64,000 nt of DNA from Strongylocentrotus purpuratus (Eukaryota; Echinodermata; Echinoidea; Camarodonta; Strongylocentrotidae): positions 41,232,788 through 41,296,787 of the forward strand of contig NW_022145607.1 of the NCBI RefSeq assembly GCF_000002235.5, given 5' to 3'. The notes below the pieces were generated by a model. The model was given only the letters and a program-made list of their open reading frames with translations. It was not told the DNA's origin and ran no database searches. The stretch's first letter is position 1; each line of letters opens with the position of its first letter. Shown here piece after piece: positions 9,601 through 19,943 of the stretch. The position numbers were made by a program, and so were the translations under genes.

Positions 9601-12600
9601 ATAATAATTTTCGAGTGTTTGTTTTGCGTGACTGCTAAAGCATGTGTGTGCTACTTTGCTAACCAACTAGGGGACCTAAGTCCTTCAGTCATAACTGACA
9701 GTAATGAGAATTAATGCCTCACAAAAGGGCATTAACATTGCTGATCGACACGGTTTTGATCCTGGGGCCTCAAAGTAACGAGGCCATTGCTTAGCCACTG
9801 GATCATGACTGAACGCAGCGGAGGCTAGGGTACGTCGCCGCCCCCACAAATACAAAAAAACAAAACAAAGAAAATGCAATAAATTATCAATAATTCATTA
9901 CATTTTCCCCCGGTCCCCAACAGGAAAAATTCCTTTGTAGCACGATGTATTATAGTTCAAGGCATGCCCACATAGAGGATTTTATCTTGGCGGGCTTATG
10001 GGAGTCGACCTAAACTGGAAGGGGCGCATATACGAATCCTAATAATTATGTGTCCTAATAGAGGCGAAGAAAAAGTTGGAAGTAGTATCCCATATCGCGG
10101 GGTCCGCCATTGATACAACACATCAGAAATAATTCCTTTCAGGGCAGGATCGTGACTGCATGTCTGCTTACCTTGACCGTTCTCTCCCGATCCGGATACT
10201 TCCATCGGTAATAGGGCACTATGGCAATCGTTATCGTGTCAAAGATGTTTTCAACGAAGCCCACGTAAGCAATGATAGTGAAGATATCGTCTTCGACCAG
10301 GTAGATGAGCCCGATGAGGGTGACGAAGGTCGCAGGGATAGGGGTGTAGTAGTTGACGTTGAGCATGGCCGCGATCTCAGGTAGCACGCCCTCTCGAGCC
10401 AAGGCGAAGAGTTGTCTGATTGTAGAGGGCAAAGAATAATAGTTTTGATAAAATGAGGTCCGTGCATAATTTATGAATATGTTGCATATCTAGGGCACTG
10501 AAACAATCTCAAAGGTTTAAATTTAGTTATGATTTAAAAGTTAAGAATACCGACACTGTAGATGTAAAACGGTAGGCCATAGCGATTATGTATTAATTTA
10601 ACAAATAATAATCCTTCTCTCTCTCTCTCTCTCTTTCTCTCTCTTTTCCTATTTCATATTCTTTCTCTTTCTTTACTTCCGTTTCTTCCGTTGCTCTCTC
10701 TTCCCCCTTGTTTTTTTACTAAGCCGCCAAAAATGGGAAGGGGAGGTGGATCCGCCACTGCATTGTAGAGTTCAAACCTTTGAAAAATTGATGCACAATA
10801 AGGCTTTCGAAATTGCACTGAGTTGATTTTGAAAATCCTCGGGATATAATGGCAGAGAGTCAGAGAAAGAGATAGTGACAAAGATTAAAAGAGGGGACAG
10901 CAGACTATACCTCCCACGTTTGTAGATATTAGAGTTCAGAGCACCCATGGCCGACATAGAAACGAAGAACCAAATAAGCCAAGACCAGCTACCCAACGCT
11001 TTAACGCTGTAGTCCTGTCAATGGCAAATGGAGAAAAAAATACTCAATCTCAATACAAAAATCAATCTAAGTTAAAATAAAGAGAGTGAACACTACATGA
11101 CATTATTATTAATTATATAAGACAAGACTGTTTGAGATAAGATAACGTATACCTCAGGAAATGTGTGTATGTGTGTGTGTGGGGGGGGGGGGGGGGGGCA
11201 GGGGGAGGGAGGAGGGATTCAACCGGGAACATAGGGATGGTATAGGCTATACTTACTGCAGCAATAGCTGAAGAACTAAGCACTTCCTCTGGTGATAGAA
11301 GAGTGAAGTAAGCGATGTTGGTCAGCACATAGATGATGATGATGGTTGCCATAGAGATGACTAAACTAAGAGGAATGTTTCTGGAAGATAATAAGAGTGG
11401 ATGTGTCGTAATATAGTGGTTCATTCACTTGAATCTCAATCCAAGGGCCGATGGTTCGAATCCCAGCCCGGCACTAACGTTCTTTGGTAAGACACCAGTC
11501 CGCATTTGTCACTCTTAACCAAGGTGTAAATGGGTACATGGCATTGCTGTTGAAATAATGATTACAGGGCCCTAATATATATATATATATAAGGATGAAT
11601 AGCATTGATGCTGATGAGGATTCCTTTGGTAAACAAAATTACTATCATCATCATCATTGTTATTATCATTATCATTGGTATTATCATCATTATCATTATT
11701 ATAATTATTACTATTGTTATTATTATTATTATTATTGTTATTATTATTATGATTATTATCATTAGTATTATTATTATTATTATTACTACTACTACTACTA
11801 CCTATACCACTAATACTCCTATTATTACCACCGTAATCATCATTATCATTATTATTATCATGAATATTACTGTAACGCCAGTGGAAACCAAATTTCTATG
11901 TAACTTGTTTGCAAAGACCAAATAAAATATCTTGTATCTTGTATCTTATATCTTGTATTAATACCAACATCATAACCCTTTGCTTACGGGAACCGGTGTT
12001 CCCTAGGTTTAGTCTATGGGACCTATACAATTCAGTAGTCAATAGGCCTTAAAGATAGTATGTCCCTTTTGCAGCCAACATCAAATTCTGTAGAACTTTG
12101 CAGGAATTATGAATATGTCATGTATGTCCTACAGGTATCTGTGAAATTTAAACATTAGCAGAATCTTAATATTCAAATTATGCAAGGAAACCTGTTTACT
12201 TGCTAGACTTCACTGTCAGACACTATTGAGTGACTGACTGGCTTTTTTGTCATCTTTGGTAATGTATACATAAAATGAGCTATAAAGGGTACATGAGCAT
12301 TTGCCTACATCAATAACCCACTTCTTGTAATGGCCAAAAATAAACTGATTGAATCTTTGCGCAGCATAAAACGTACGACCATTCGGAACAATGGTCTGAA
12401 AATCAGACTATTACTTACTGGCTCTATAGCTCTTAAGTCGATTCAACAACTAATAGTCGTTAGTTTCCCACTTTAAGACATTTTCAAGCCCCCCCCCCTT
12501 TTTTTTTGTAAGGGAAGTTCTGAATTAGTATTATCTTCCACATGCCGTTGGAATTGAACATTTTCATTTTTTGGGCCTGCACATACGACATAGTACATTT

Positions 12601-13998
12601 AAGTTGAATAAGATGGTCTCATTAACCATGATAGCCAAACTTTCTAGGGCCCTTCAACTATATTCAGCGGGGCTTCCCTTGAAAAGGCGCTCAATCATTC
12701 AACTCATTTCTTCCTACATGGAACCGATTTACTTCACTAGGGTGGAGAGTGGCAACTGCAGATTCATACCTTGCCAAAGGAGAATAGTAACGTGGCAGCT
12801 ATAGGAAAACAATAATGGGGAGGGGTGGGGTAATAATACATGCCTACTTTAATTAGAAGTGTCATTTACATCTATTTATCTTTTAAAACAAATGTATTAG
12901 AAGAAATGTTCATGATGTTCTAATGATTATCTCACCTTTTAGGTTGTTTTATTTCTTCTGTCAAAGCGGCCACGGTATCCCTGAAAAGATAATTAAATAA
13001 ATAACAACAACAGCAACAAATTGATTTAATATAGTTCATGTATCTATGTTTATTTATATATTGGATGTATTGAGTTCATTAAACTTATTAAAACATTATT
13101 CAGTTCATAAACATATAAATCACAACTCATGGTAATATTAAACAAGCGATAAGGTATACACTATTAGAAAATGTACGTACAGATAACTGAGAAAAGATAT
13201 AAACACTCATGAAACATCCTTTTTCCTTGTGAAAAATACTGTAAATGTCAAATGTAAAATATACAAATAAAATCTGTTCGTCGCCTCACTGCTGAAAGAC
13301 CATTACAGCCATTTACAGTGCATTGCTTTTAATAGTGCCCTTTTTGTAGTGATATGACATTTTGGTATCCAATTCAATCCAATTCAAAAGACATTTGATA
13401 AAGCGCCTTTTCCTTGCAGTTACAAGGCGCTGCACACACGCTCCACAATGTTTGGGCCACTTAAAAACAAAAGTTAGACACTTCTCATCATTAAAATTGT
13501 TACAAATCTTACCAACCCCCGTAGGCAAACCCTCCTGCATAGAAGGCTATGGGTAGGAGCTTTATACTAGGGCTACCAGTAGTGAATGCGTTTGCCAAGT
13601 AAGTCGTGTGACCTGTAATAGAAACAAAAGAAGGTGGATTATTAGCTCATTACAAGACTAAATATTATTTAGTTCAGTTGCTGTTTGTGGCATATCTAAA
13701 AGGGGAACAGGGGGCACGGGCTCCAGGCGGCAATTGAAAGGGGGCGTAACAAATGCAAAGAGAAAGAGAAAGGGATGAAAAGGAAGATAAATCACGGTCC
13801 TAAAGGCATGTGTTGCTTCAGGATATTGTAATTTCGCACTCCAATCGGGCTTCCCCGAAGATATTTTAGAGATCCCATTATTCGGGCAGTAAGGTATATG
13901 CGGTTATACTTTTTTAACCTTAGCTAGTGACTTTGGATGATGAAATAAAAGGTTACAGAAATGTTGAAGAAGAAAGAGAGAGAGAGAGAGAAAGAGAG

Positions 13999-14091
<93 letters not shown>

Positions 14092-17000
14092 GAGTCACGA
14101 CTTACCAGTAGCGATGTTATACATGCCGGTGACGATGATGATTATAAGCCCGATGGTCTTGGTGATAGTAAAGAACCCAGCAAAGCGAGTAGGTCCCTTG
14201 ACGCTCACACAGTTTATTCCAACAAGGAACACTTTTATCAAAGTAGGATAAGATCGAAATTGTGTGTAAAAAATGTATGTAAAATAATTAAATAGACGTA
14301 ATATCTCTGACTTGCATGTCTTATTCCCTTTTCCTCCTTTATATGCCCTCCTTTTTATATCGCCTATGGCTTATGTCTCCATCTTCTGTACTGTTTTTCT
14401 CAGTTTAAAGTGAACTATCTGTCGGAAGAACAAATATTGAGAAATTGGATCCGTCAACCCTCTCTCAATTTCGAATCAATATATTTTATTTATTCAATTA
14501 TTTATCTTAAATTCATTAATTTATCAATTAATTCATTTATTTGCTTTTCAGAGTTTTTCTGTCGAAATTTGTCCTCCCCTCCCCCCCCCCCTCCCCCACA
14601 CGCCCTCGACAACACAACCCTGGTCCCGCCCGCCCCTGCAGCACACAGCGTTACTCACATACAACACAGATGCCCATGAATCGTACAGCGAGAATGGGCG
14701 GACCCGAGCAGGGGAAGAACGGAGTGAGTAGGTACTCGGGGATGATGATGGCCACGATGGCCGAGGCAGCGGTCAGGAAGAAGACGATGATCCAGAGCTT
14801 GAGGAAGGCGGCCGCGGGACCGTAGGCATCGTGGAGGAAAGTCAGTTCCCCTGCGATGTAATAGAAGGTGTACGGGTAAAACCAGTGGCGTACGCAGGAT
14901 TCTTTTTTTCAAGGAGGGTGCTTGAAAATTGAAAAATCGATATTTCGCTCAGTGGGGAGGGGGGGGGGGGGGTAGTGAGCAATATAAATATTTGCCTCCC
15001 GTAATTTGAAAATCGCATTTTTTTTTCATTTTTTTTTTTTTGGGGGGGGGGGTAAAGTAAAGAGCCATATGTGCCCTCTCCCTAATGAAACAAAATATGG
15101 GTAAATTACACTAGATGGAGTCATCAAATAGATCATATGCTTGTACCTCTTTAGTAGCCCCTCCCTGATTGATGTTGCACTCCCCCCCCCCCTTTCACTA
15201 GCGTAATTGGTGAAAGGGGGCATAATTCTGCCCCTCCTGGCAGAATTTCAACAGTGATAAAGAAATGTAGCAACTCTTTATAACCTAGTAACAGTTTGCA
15301 GGTTAGGAAATTAATGAAATGACAATTCATTTCGAGCGATGCCCCCCCCCCCCCACCCTATCACAAACAAAGGGCCTTGAAAGTACATTTCTTATGAGCC
15401 AGAAGGCAGAAGGGCTTTAACTCATGAGGTTTGTTGTGGTAATGGCGGTGGTGGCGGTGTTGCAGTTGTTATTTTGCAAAGACTGGCTTCTAAATACTTA
15501 CCTCCAGACTTTTTGATCATGACGGCCAGCTCGGCATAGACGAATCCCCCGCAGGTCTGGATAACACCGCAAACTACCCAGAAGATGAGGGCTAGCCCTA
15601 CCGACCCACCGGTACCCCGCAGGATCCCCGCAGGCGAGATGAAGATGCCCGTGCCGATGACACTCCCGATCTATTAAAAAGTCAGGGGTCAAATCAAGGT
15701 CAAAGGTTAGATGGGTCATGCCTGTTGCACACGAGGCGTTATGTTGCTGACGTAGCACTGCGTCACCGACCGAGGCGATGTTTGATGCCCCATGGTCAGT
15801 CTCTGTTAATTCTTCAGTTCATTATAGACATTTAAATATAATACAAAGCATTTCAAAGATAAAATACAAAGTACATTAAATTAATTCGCACAAAACATGA
15901 AGAATTAAAGGGACCATCATGAAAAACATATTGAGGCTTTACAGATTGATGGTCCCAGATAATTGGCAAGTAATAATATAAATATTTCGGCGAAAGAGAA
16001 AAGGTAAGGAAAAACAAAAGTGTTGGGGTTTTCATGTTAGCAATAATGTCAGTCTGAAGAAAATAAATATTGGGGCGTAGGTAAATAAATTGAACTATTT
16101 CTTACCGTATGCCACACACAACCCCATAGACCAAGATGTCTTGGGATGGCGACTTTAGAATCAGTCGAATCGCCATCAGTCGAATCGCCAGAGGTCGAGT
16201 TGTCATCTCCTGGCTGTGGCGGATTGATAGACCTAAAATAGCGACAACGAACAAATTCTTTTTGATAATGACTGCGTTTTTGAGGATAATAATAATAATA
16301 TTTAATTTTTATATAGCGCTTAATACAAGTGTCTCGAAGCGCTTTACAAATATACTATTACCCCGGTCATTGGATTCAGGATTTAACATCGACATATTCC
16401 TTGTGGTACCATCCTGGAAGTTCATCGTCTTTTTTTTTTTTTTTAAGAAATGAATTTTAAGTTTTGTGTATAAGCAAGCCATTTTGTTCCTGTTGGTTTA
16501 ACTTTGTTAAGCGCAGATTCTTCAGTTTATAATGTAATTCACATTATTACTTTAACGACTTGATAAACAGGCATATTTCCTTATAACAAAAAACAGGGTT
16601 GATCCATAAGCAAATTGTAAGTGCCTTTGGTTGCGTTTATCTAGCAAATTTTTGGCTAGAATCAGGTTTCTCAAACGTCTTTCAGGCAAATTTAGAAGTA
16701 GATAAACGCAAAGCCTTTTTCAAACGTCTTTAGATATGGGCATATCTAAAGACGCAAAAAGGTGCGTTTTGAATGTGACATACAGCCAGAATCACGTTTC
16801 TGAGAGATCGATAAACGCAAAGCTGTTTTGAACCTCACATACAAATATGATCACCCAGGTGTTGTGTACAAGCATACGTGTGAAGTTGACCTCCGAGAAA
16901 CTGTCTGCTTCCCGGGTCAAAACAGCTGGGCAGACACAAGGCCTTTATTTTGAATCGTGAAGGGTCGATAAACGCGACATCCCGCAAATCACGATCGTAT

Positions 17001-17478
17001 AGTGGGGTACGATATGTACATATCTAGTGGCAAGCCTAGATAAACGCGCTCCTAGTAAAATATAGTACTAGTAAAGTTACCGGGGGAATAAAACGGAAAT
17101 GGGAATGAGATTGCATTGTAGAGCCAGGGTATATTCAAGTAACGGTATTGGTCAACTGAGTAATATTATTGCATATATATATATCATTACTAATACATGT
17201 TTAATTTAGATTTCGAAGAGAACTGATTACTAATCACGCCTATCTATTCAGTTAGATAATAAAATAAAACATACTTTGCAAAATATGAATTAAGATCTTT
17301 CAATGTAGAGACCGCAAAGCAAACTGGAGGGCGTATAAAGCAACTACCCCCATCATATGTGCAATCAATCTGAATGGGGATAATATTGATTAGTTTATAG
17401 ATATACTATACTGATGAGCCTAACGTAAGATAAAGAATATTGTAAATCGGATACTCACGTTCGAGAAGAAATAGACAT
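6649..17478 (-). CDS. SLC7-type amino-acid transporter light chain (y+LAT/LAT-like), copy A, 12 coding exons, 499 aa
   Basis: Predicted 12-helix exchanger that pairs by a disulfide with an SLC3 heavy chain (4F2hc-like) and moves neutral and/or cationic amino acids across the plasma membrane. Exons in gene order: 17459-17478, 16106-16232, 15502-15670, 14659-14850, 14106-14231, 13513-13612, 12936-12980, 11257-11380, 10911-11014, 10172-10415, 7343-7526, 6649-6713. All have GT/AG borders and matching phases, and sum to 1,500 bases. Landmarks: MSISSRTS start; Ser/Thr/Asp-rich cytosolic N-terminus; helix 1 GTG unwound motif (55-57, GSVIGTGIF); MIKKSGGE; Cys153 in FFPCSGPP as the likely heavy-chain partner; helix 6 [11 protein letters not shown] with gate residue Phe240; [20 protein letters not shown] near the end. 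The y+LAT-like resemblance ([15 protein letters not shown]) is from memory of the family. Intron 10 carries a copy-specific 2.3-kb insertion. Confidence 0.9.
7140..7283. mobile_element. Small foldback element (MITE) in copy A intron 11
   Basis: GGGGCGTTTCACAAA at the left end is mirrored by TTTGTGAAACGCCCC at the right, with further inner inverted matches (ATGACAAATGACA and TGTCATTTGTCA). Copy B has no insert at this place: its ACCAGGTTGCGCC is continuous near 21,480. This is therefore an insertion younger than the gene duplication, or one lost from B. The exact target duplication is ambiguous. Confidence 0.7.
8482..8760 (+). pseudogene. Crypton/KIAA1958-like (DUF3504-type) N-terminal fragment
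   Basis: A 92-residue frame starting [17 protein letters not shown]. The pattern (acidic helix, DSKNT, conserved FEDYL, then [15 protein letters not shown]) resembles the N-terminal domain of the KIAA1958/QRICH1-like proteins related to Crypton tyrosine recombinases. The match is from memory of that family. The usual continuation with the catalytic integrase-like part is missing: after YAGAR the frame runs into unrelated residues and stops. It lies opposite in strand to the host transporter gene and inside its intron. Likely a truncated or internally deleted mobile-element copy, not an active gene. Confidence 0.55.
9329..9485. mobile_element. 157-bp foldback element with a long hairpin
   Basis: The ends TATAATGACTGCT (9,329-9,341) and AGCAGTCATTATA (9,473-9,485) are perfect inverted repeats. 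Inside, 9,361-9,404 pairs with 9,415-9,454 around a loop of about 10 bases (CGGCGCGCCT). In plus-strand RNA the inner arms (9,379-9,404 with 9,415-9,440) pair over 26 positions with one mismatch and a few G:U pairs. It resembles a Tc1-type MITE or a pre-miRNA-like hairpin. Confidence 0.7.
9490..9925 (-). mobile_element. tRNA-related repeat, copy 2
   Basis: Second copy of the repeat at 5,095-5,480, with the same reversed tRNA-like segment (about 9,735-9,810) and the same AATAAATTATCAATAATTCA and CGGTCCCCAACAG flanks. Confidence 0.65.
10613..10650. repeat. CT microsatellite
   Basis: Short (CT)n tract in intron 9 of copy A. Confidence 0.75.
10745..10760. mobile_element. Relic right end of a hAT-like element (copy A)
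   Basis: GGATCCGCCACTG is the inverted form of the CAG(T/G)GGCGGATCC end seen in this repeat group. The same relic sits at the equivalent place in copy B (23,942-23,956), so it predates the gene duplication. No left end found. Confidence 0.4.
11181..11198. repeat. Poly-G run
   Basis: About 18 consecutive G residues after a GT tract, beside exon 8 of copy A. Copy B has the same run at 24,869-24,884. Runs this long are prone to length errors in assemblies. Confidence 0.7.
11415..11575 (+). mobile_element. tRNA-derived SINE (orthologous to 25,094-25,340)
   Basis: tRNA-like start TAGTGGTTCATTCAC and B box GGTTCGAATCC, then CGGCACTAACG and the SINE body. It occupies the same intron position in copy B, so it was inserted before the duplication. 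An ATT/ATC array follows (11,640-11,870). Confidence 0.7.
11640..11870. repeat. ATT/ATC-rich microsatellite
   Basis: Imperfect trinucleotide array. Isoleucine-rich open frames on both strands are artefacts. Confidence 0.8.
13970..14093. repeat. GA microsatellite
   Basis: (GA)n array ending about 12 bases from the donor site of exon 5 of copy A. The equivalent array in copy B is at 28,020-28,135. Confidence 0.85.
14883..14898. mobile_element. hAT-like terminal repeat relic
   Basis: CAGTGGCGTACGCAGG, identical to the inverted right end of the complete element at 59,189-59,343. No matching partner end or target duplication was found nearby. Confidence 0.45.
16283..16345 (-). repeat. SINE-tail fragment (AGCGC core)
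   Basis: ATAATAATAATA, then TTATATAGCGCTTAA ... GAAGCGCTTTACAAA. This is the reverse of the 3' part of the SINE at 4,236. Related pieces lie at 26,198-26,285 and 54,690-54,760. Confidence 0.6.
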
Positions 17479-19092
17479 CTGAAGGGTGAATTGTAGTATT
17501 AATCGTCGCAATCCCCTTTTTTCTTCAGTTAACCAACCGAACACAATTATTTTGTTGCTATTTCAACAAAATGCTTATGATTTTAGTTGTAATACACATT
17601 ATTCGCATAAACCCCCTATCATCCAAAAACTAGAGCTAAGTGACCGAACGGAACTTGAGTTGTAAAGAAAAACAATTGATTAGTTCAAGTTTGTGATTTT
17701 TGACACTTTTAAACGGATTTGGCAACGGAAACAAGCACTGAGGTAAAGTACAGTAGAGAGAAAGCCTATACAAAATGTCGGGATGACTAATCTGGGGAAC
17801 GGGGAGGGTATTAACAATTACAAATTAAATGATTTATATAATAATATGAGGTCAAGGGTACAAGATAAGTAATTGAGTTGGTATTTAGTTGAAGTAGAAG
17901 AACAGGTGCAAAATTAGTCAATAAATACAAATGGGGGACATGCGCAAGGCAAAATGTATCAAGAAGAATACGGAAGAACATATTACGGGAAATTTAAAAG
18001 TAAAAAAGGGGTAGCTTTCTCAAAAAGAAAGTAATGATAATTAGAAGGAAACTACGAGGACTCTGACGAGAGAAGGACAACAAAAAGAAGAAAAAAGGAT
18101 GTGGGGTATATTTAGTTTAGGCATAGTACTTTAAGGCTCGAGAGTTTCTATCAATTTTCATTGAGAAGAAAGGGGCACATTTATCGATACATCCCCTGTT
18201 TATAATTATGAAGGCATACACCGTTTTATATACCACACCAGTGATTAGGGGTGCAACTGCCCCAATGTAACCCAGGAGCGACGCCTTGGTCAAGGTTGTT
18301 CTAAACTATAGGAAGTACTTCAGTGATATGATAAGCTTTAGGTCAAGGTCAACCGAGAAGGTCAATCATGGTGTCATGAAAGTACTCTTTAACATGGACC
18401 GTTCCATGGACAGTTCTGGGACATGTTTAACTGGGGGGGGGGGTAAACTACACATTTCGGTGCCTGATCATACATCGATATTTTGAGTCACCAAATGTAA
18501 CTTTAAAAGGTAGCCTTCTGGGGCAAATCATGGGGAAGGAGCCGTTGACCACCTGCCCCCCCCCCCCCAACCCCCACCCCCTGAAACACCGCCGTTGACT
18601 TTATTATGGCAGCCCATACAAGTCATTTTCCTCGGTGGGCTCTTGCTTTATACTCCTGGACTTTTTACCTTAGAGTCTGCAGTCAAGAATCTAAAACATG
18701 AAATTAGATTGTAGTACTGTGAACGACGGAATTGTCAGGAATACGACCGACTACCACAGATCATTAACTCTGGCTTTTAAAGAGCCCTGGACCCGCCATC
18801 GGTATTGTATCTATTTATGAGCATGATGTTTAAGATTACAATTATTGTGTGACATTAAAATATACAATCGCTAACTGGAGCCAACAAAATATACCGCTAG
18901 TATACTTATGGCTATGAAAATAATGATACATGATAAAACTTTATTGAATGGTATGAAAATACTAAAATTAGACAATATCCCCATTGGACCTTCCATGTCA
19001 AATTGTATGTTTGTCATGGACCGACTCTAATCTACTTCATATTGGCATAGCACTTTTAGATATTTGATAACTGGACATCGAGAGAGAGGGAT
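17479..19092. other. Intergenic DNA between the two SLC7 copies
   Basis: Holds the 5' flank of copy A. About 17,480-18,780 matches 32,165-33,600 upstream of copy B with many indels, so the promoter region was duplicated with the gene. No TATA box could be assigned. Beyond 18,780 I see only AT-rich unique sequence. Confidence 0.6.
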
Positions 19093-19104
19093 ATGACAAT
19101 ACAT

Positions 19105-19116
19105 CTACAAATATAT

Positions 19117-19180
<64 letters not shown>

Positions 19181-19270
19181 GCACACACGCACACACCCAA
19201 ACACACACACACACCCACACTTTTTTTCTCTCTCTCTACATATCTCTCTCTTTTTCTGTCCCTCTCTCTT
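19105..19270. repeat. CT/CA microsatellite at the left breakpoint of the duplicated block (copy B side)
   Basis: (CT)n, (CA)n and (CT)n tracts corresponding to 5,700-5,800. Homology with copy A begins here. Confidence 0.75.
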
Positions 19271-19943
19271 CTTTAATTTATTATCTAATGTATATATTTT
19301 TTTAGAATGAGCCTATCTGTTTGGATTGAAATCAATAAGGTTTGAATTTGAATTTGAATTCTTTACGGGGGGGGGTAGGATATAAAGTGTTTACTTTTCA
19401 CCTTTTATGATTTGTTCCCATTTAATTAGGGAATACCACCACCGCTTTCCGACGCACTCTCATATACTCAAGTGGGTTTCCCCACCCTCCCGTTTGACCA
19501 TGACAAAGCTTAACACTCAGAAATAAAGGTATGAAGAATATAATATTTTTATTTAAACAAAGAAAGAAACGAAAGAATGATCACCATTTTTATAATATAC
19601 TAGCCTATTAATGCGAATGTGACATATGTATTATTATTACTTTGCTAAAAAAGTGATTCAAATTAAATATTGACCTTCTCGTACCTGATTAATCGTTATC
19701 ATCATTAAACGATGAATATGTTCATAGCAGATCTTTTCCATAATACTTGCTCTTCTGAGCTGAAATATCAACATTGAATTGCGATAATTCAGGTTCATTA
19801 AATTCTGAAAATATATTCTAGAAGTATTAAAAGTATAATACTAAAAGAAATCTTAGAATATTTGCAGGTTATTGTGATTAAAAACTGTCAATTATTTTAG
19901 ATACAGAGGAATTTATTAATAGTGGGCTGAATTTCAATGGAAT

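Larger units (their letters stand above)
7710..9990. other. Copy-A-specific 2.3-kb insertion in intron 10
   Basis: Homology with copy B stops near 7,707 (B 21,910) and resumes near 9,988 (B 21,985). Copy B has only about 75 bases there. The block contains the Crypton-like coding fragment at 8,482, the hairpin element at 9,329 and the tRNA-related repeat at 9,490, so it is probably a nest of several insertions. Confidence 0.75.

Noticed and set aside
15498..15758. Independent genes overlapping the transporter exons
   Set aside because: These and similar frames at 10,139, 21,995, 14,541 and 28,869 are exons or antisense shadows of the SLC7 copies.
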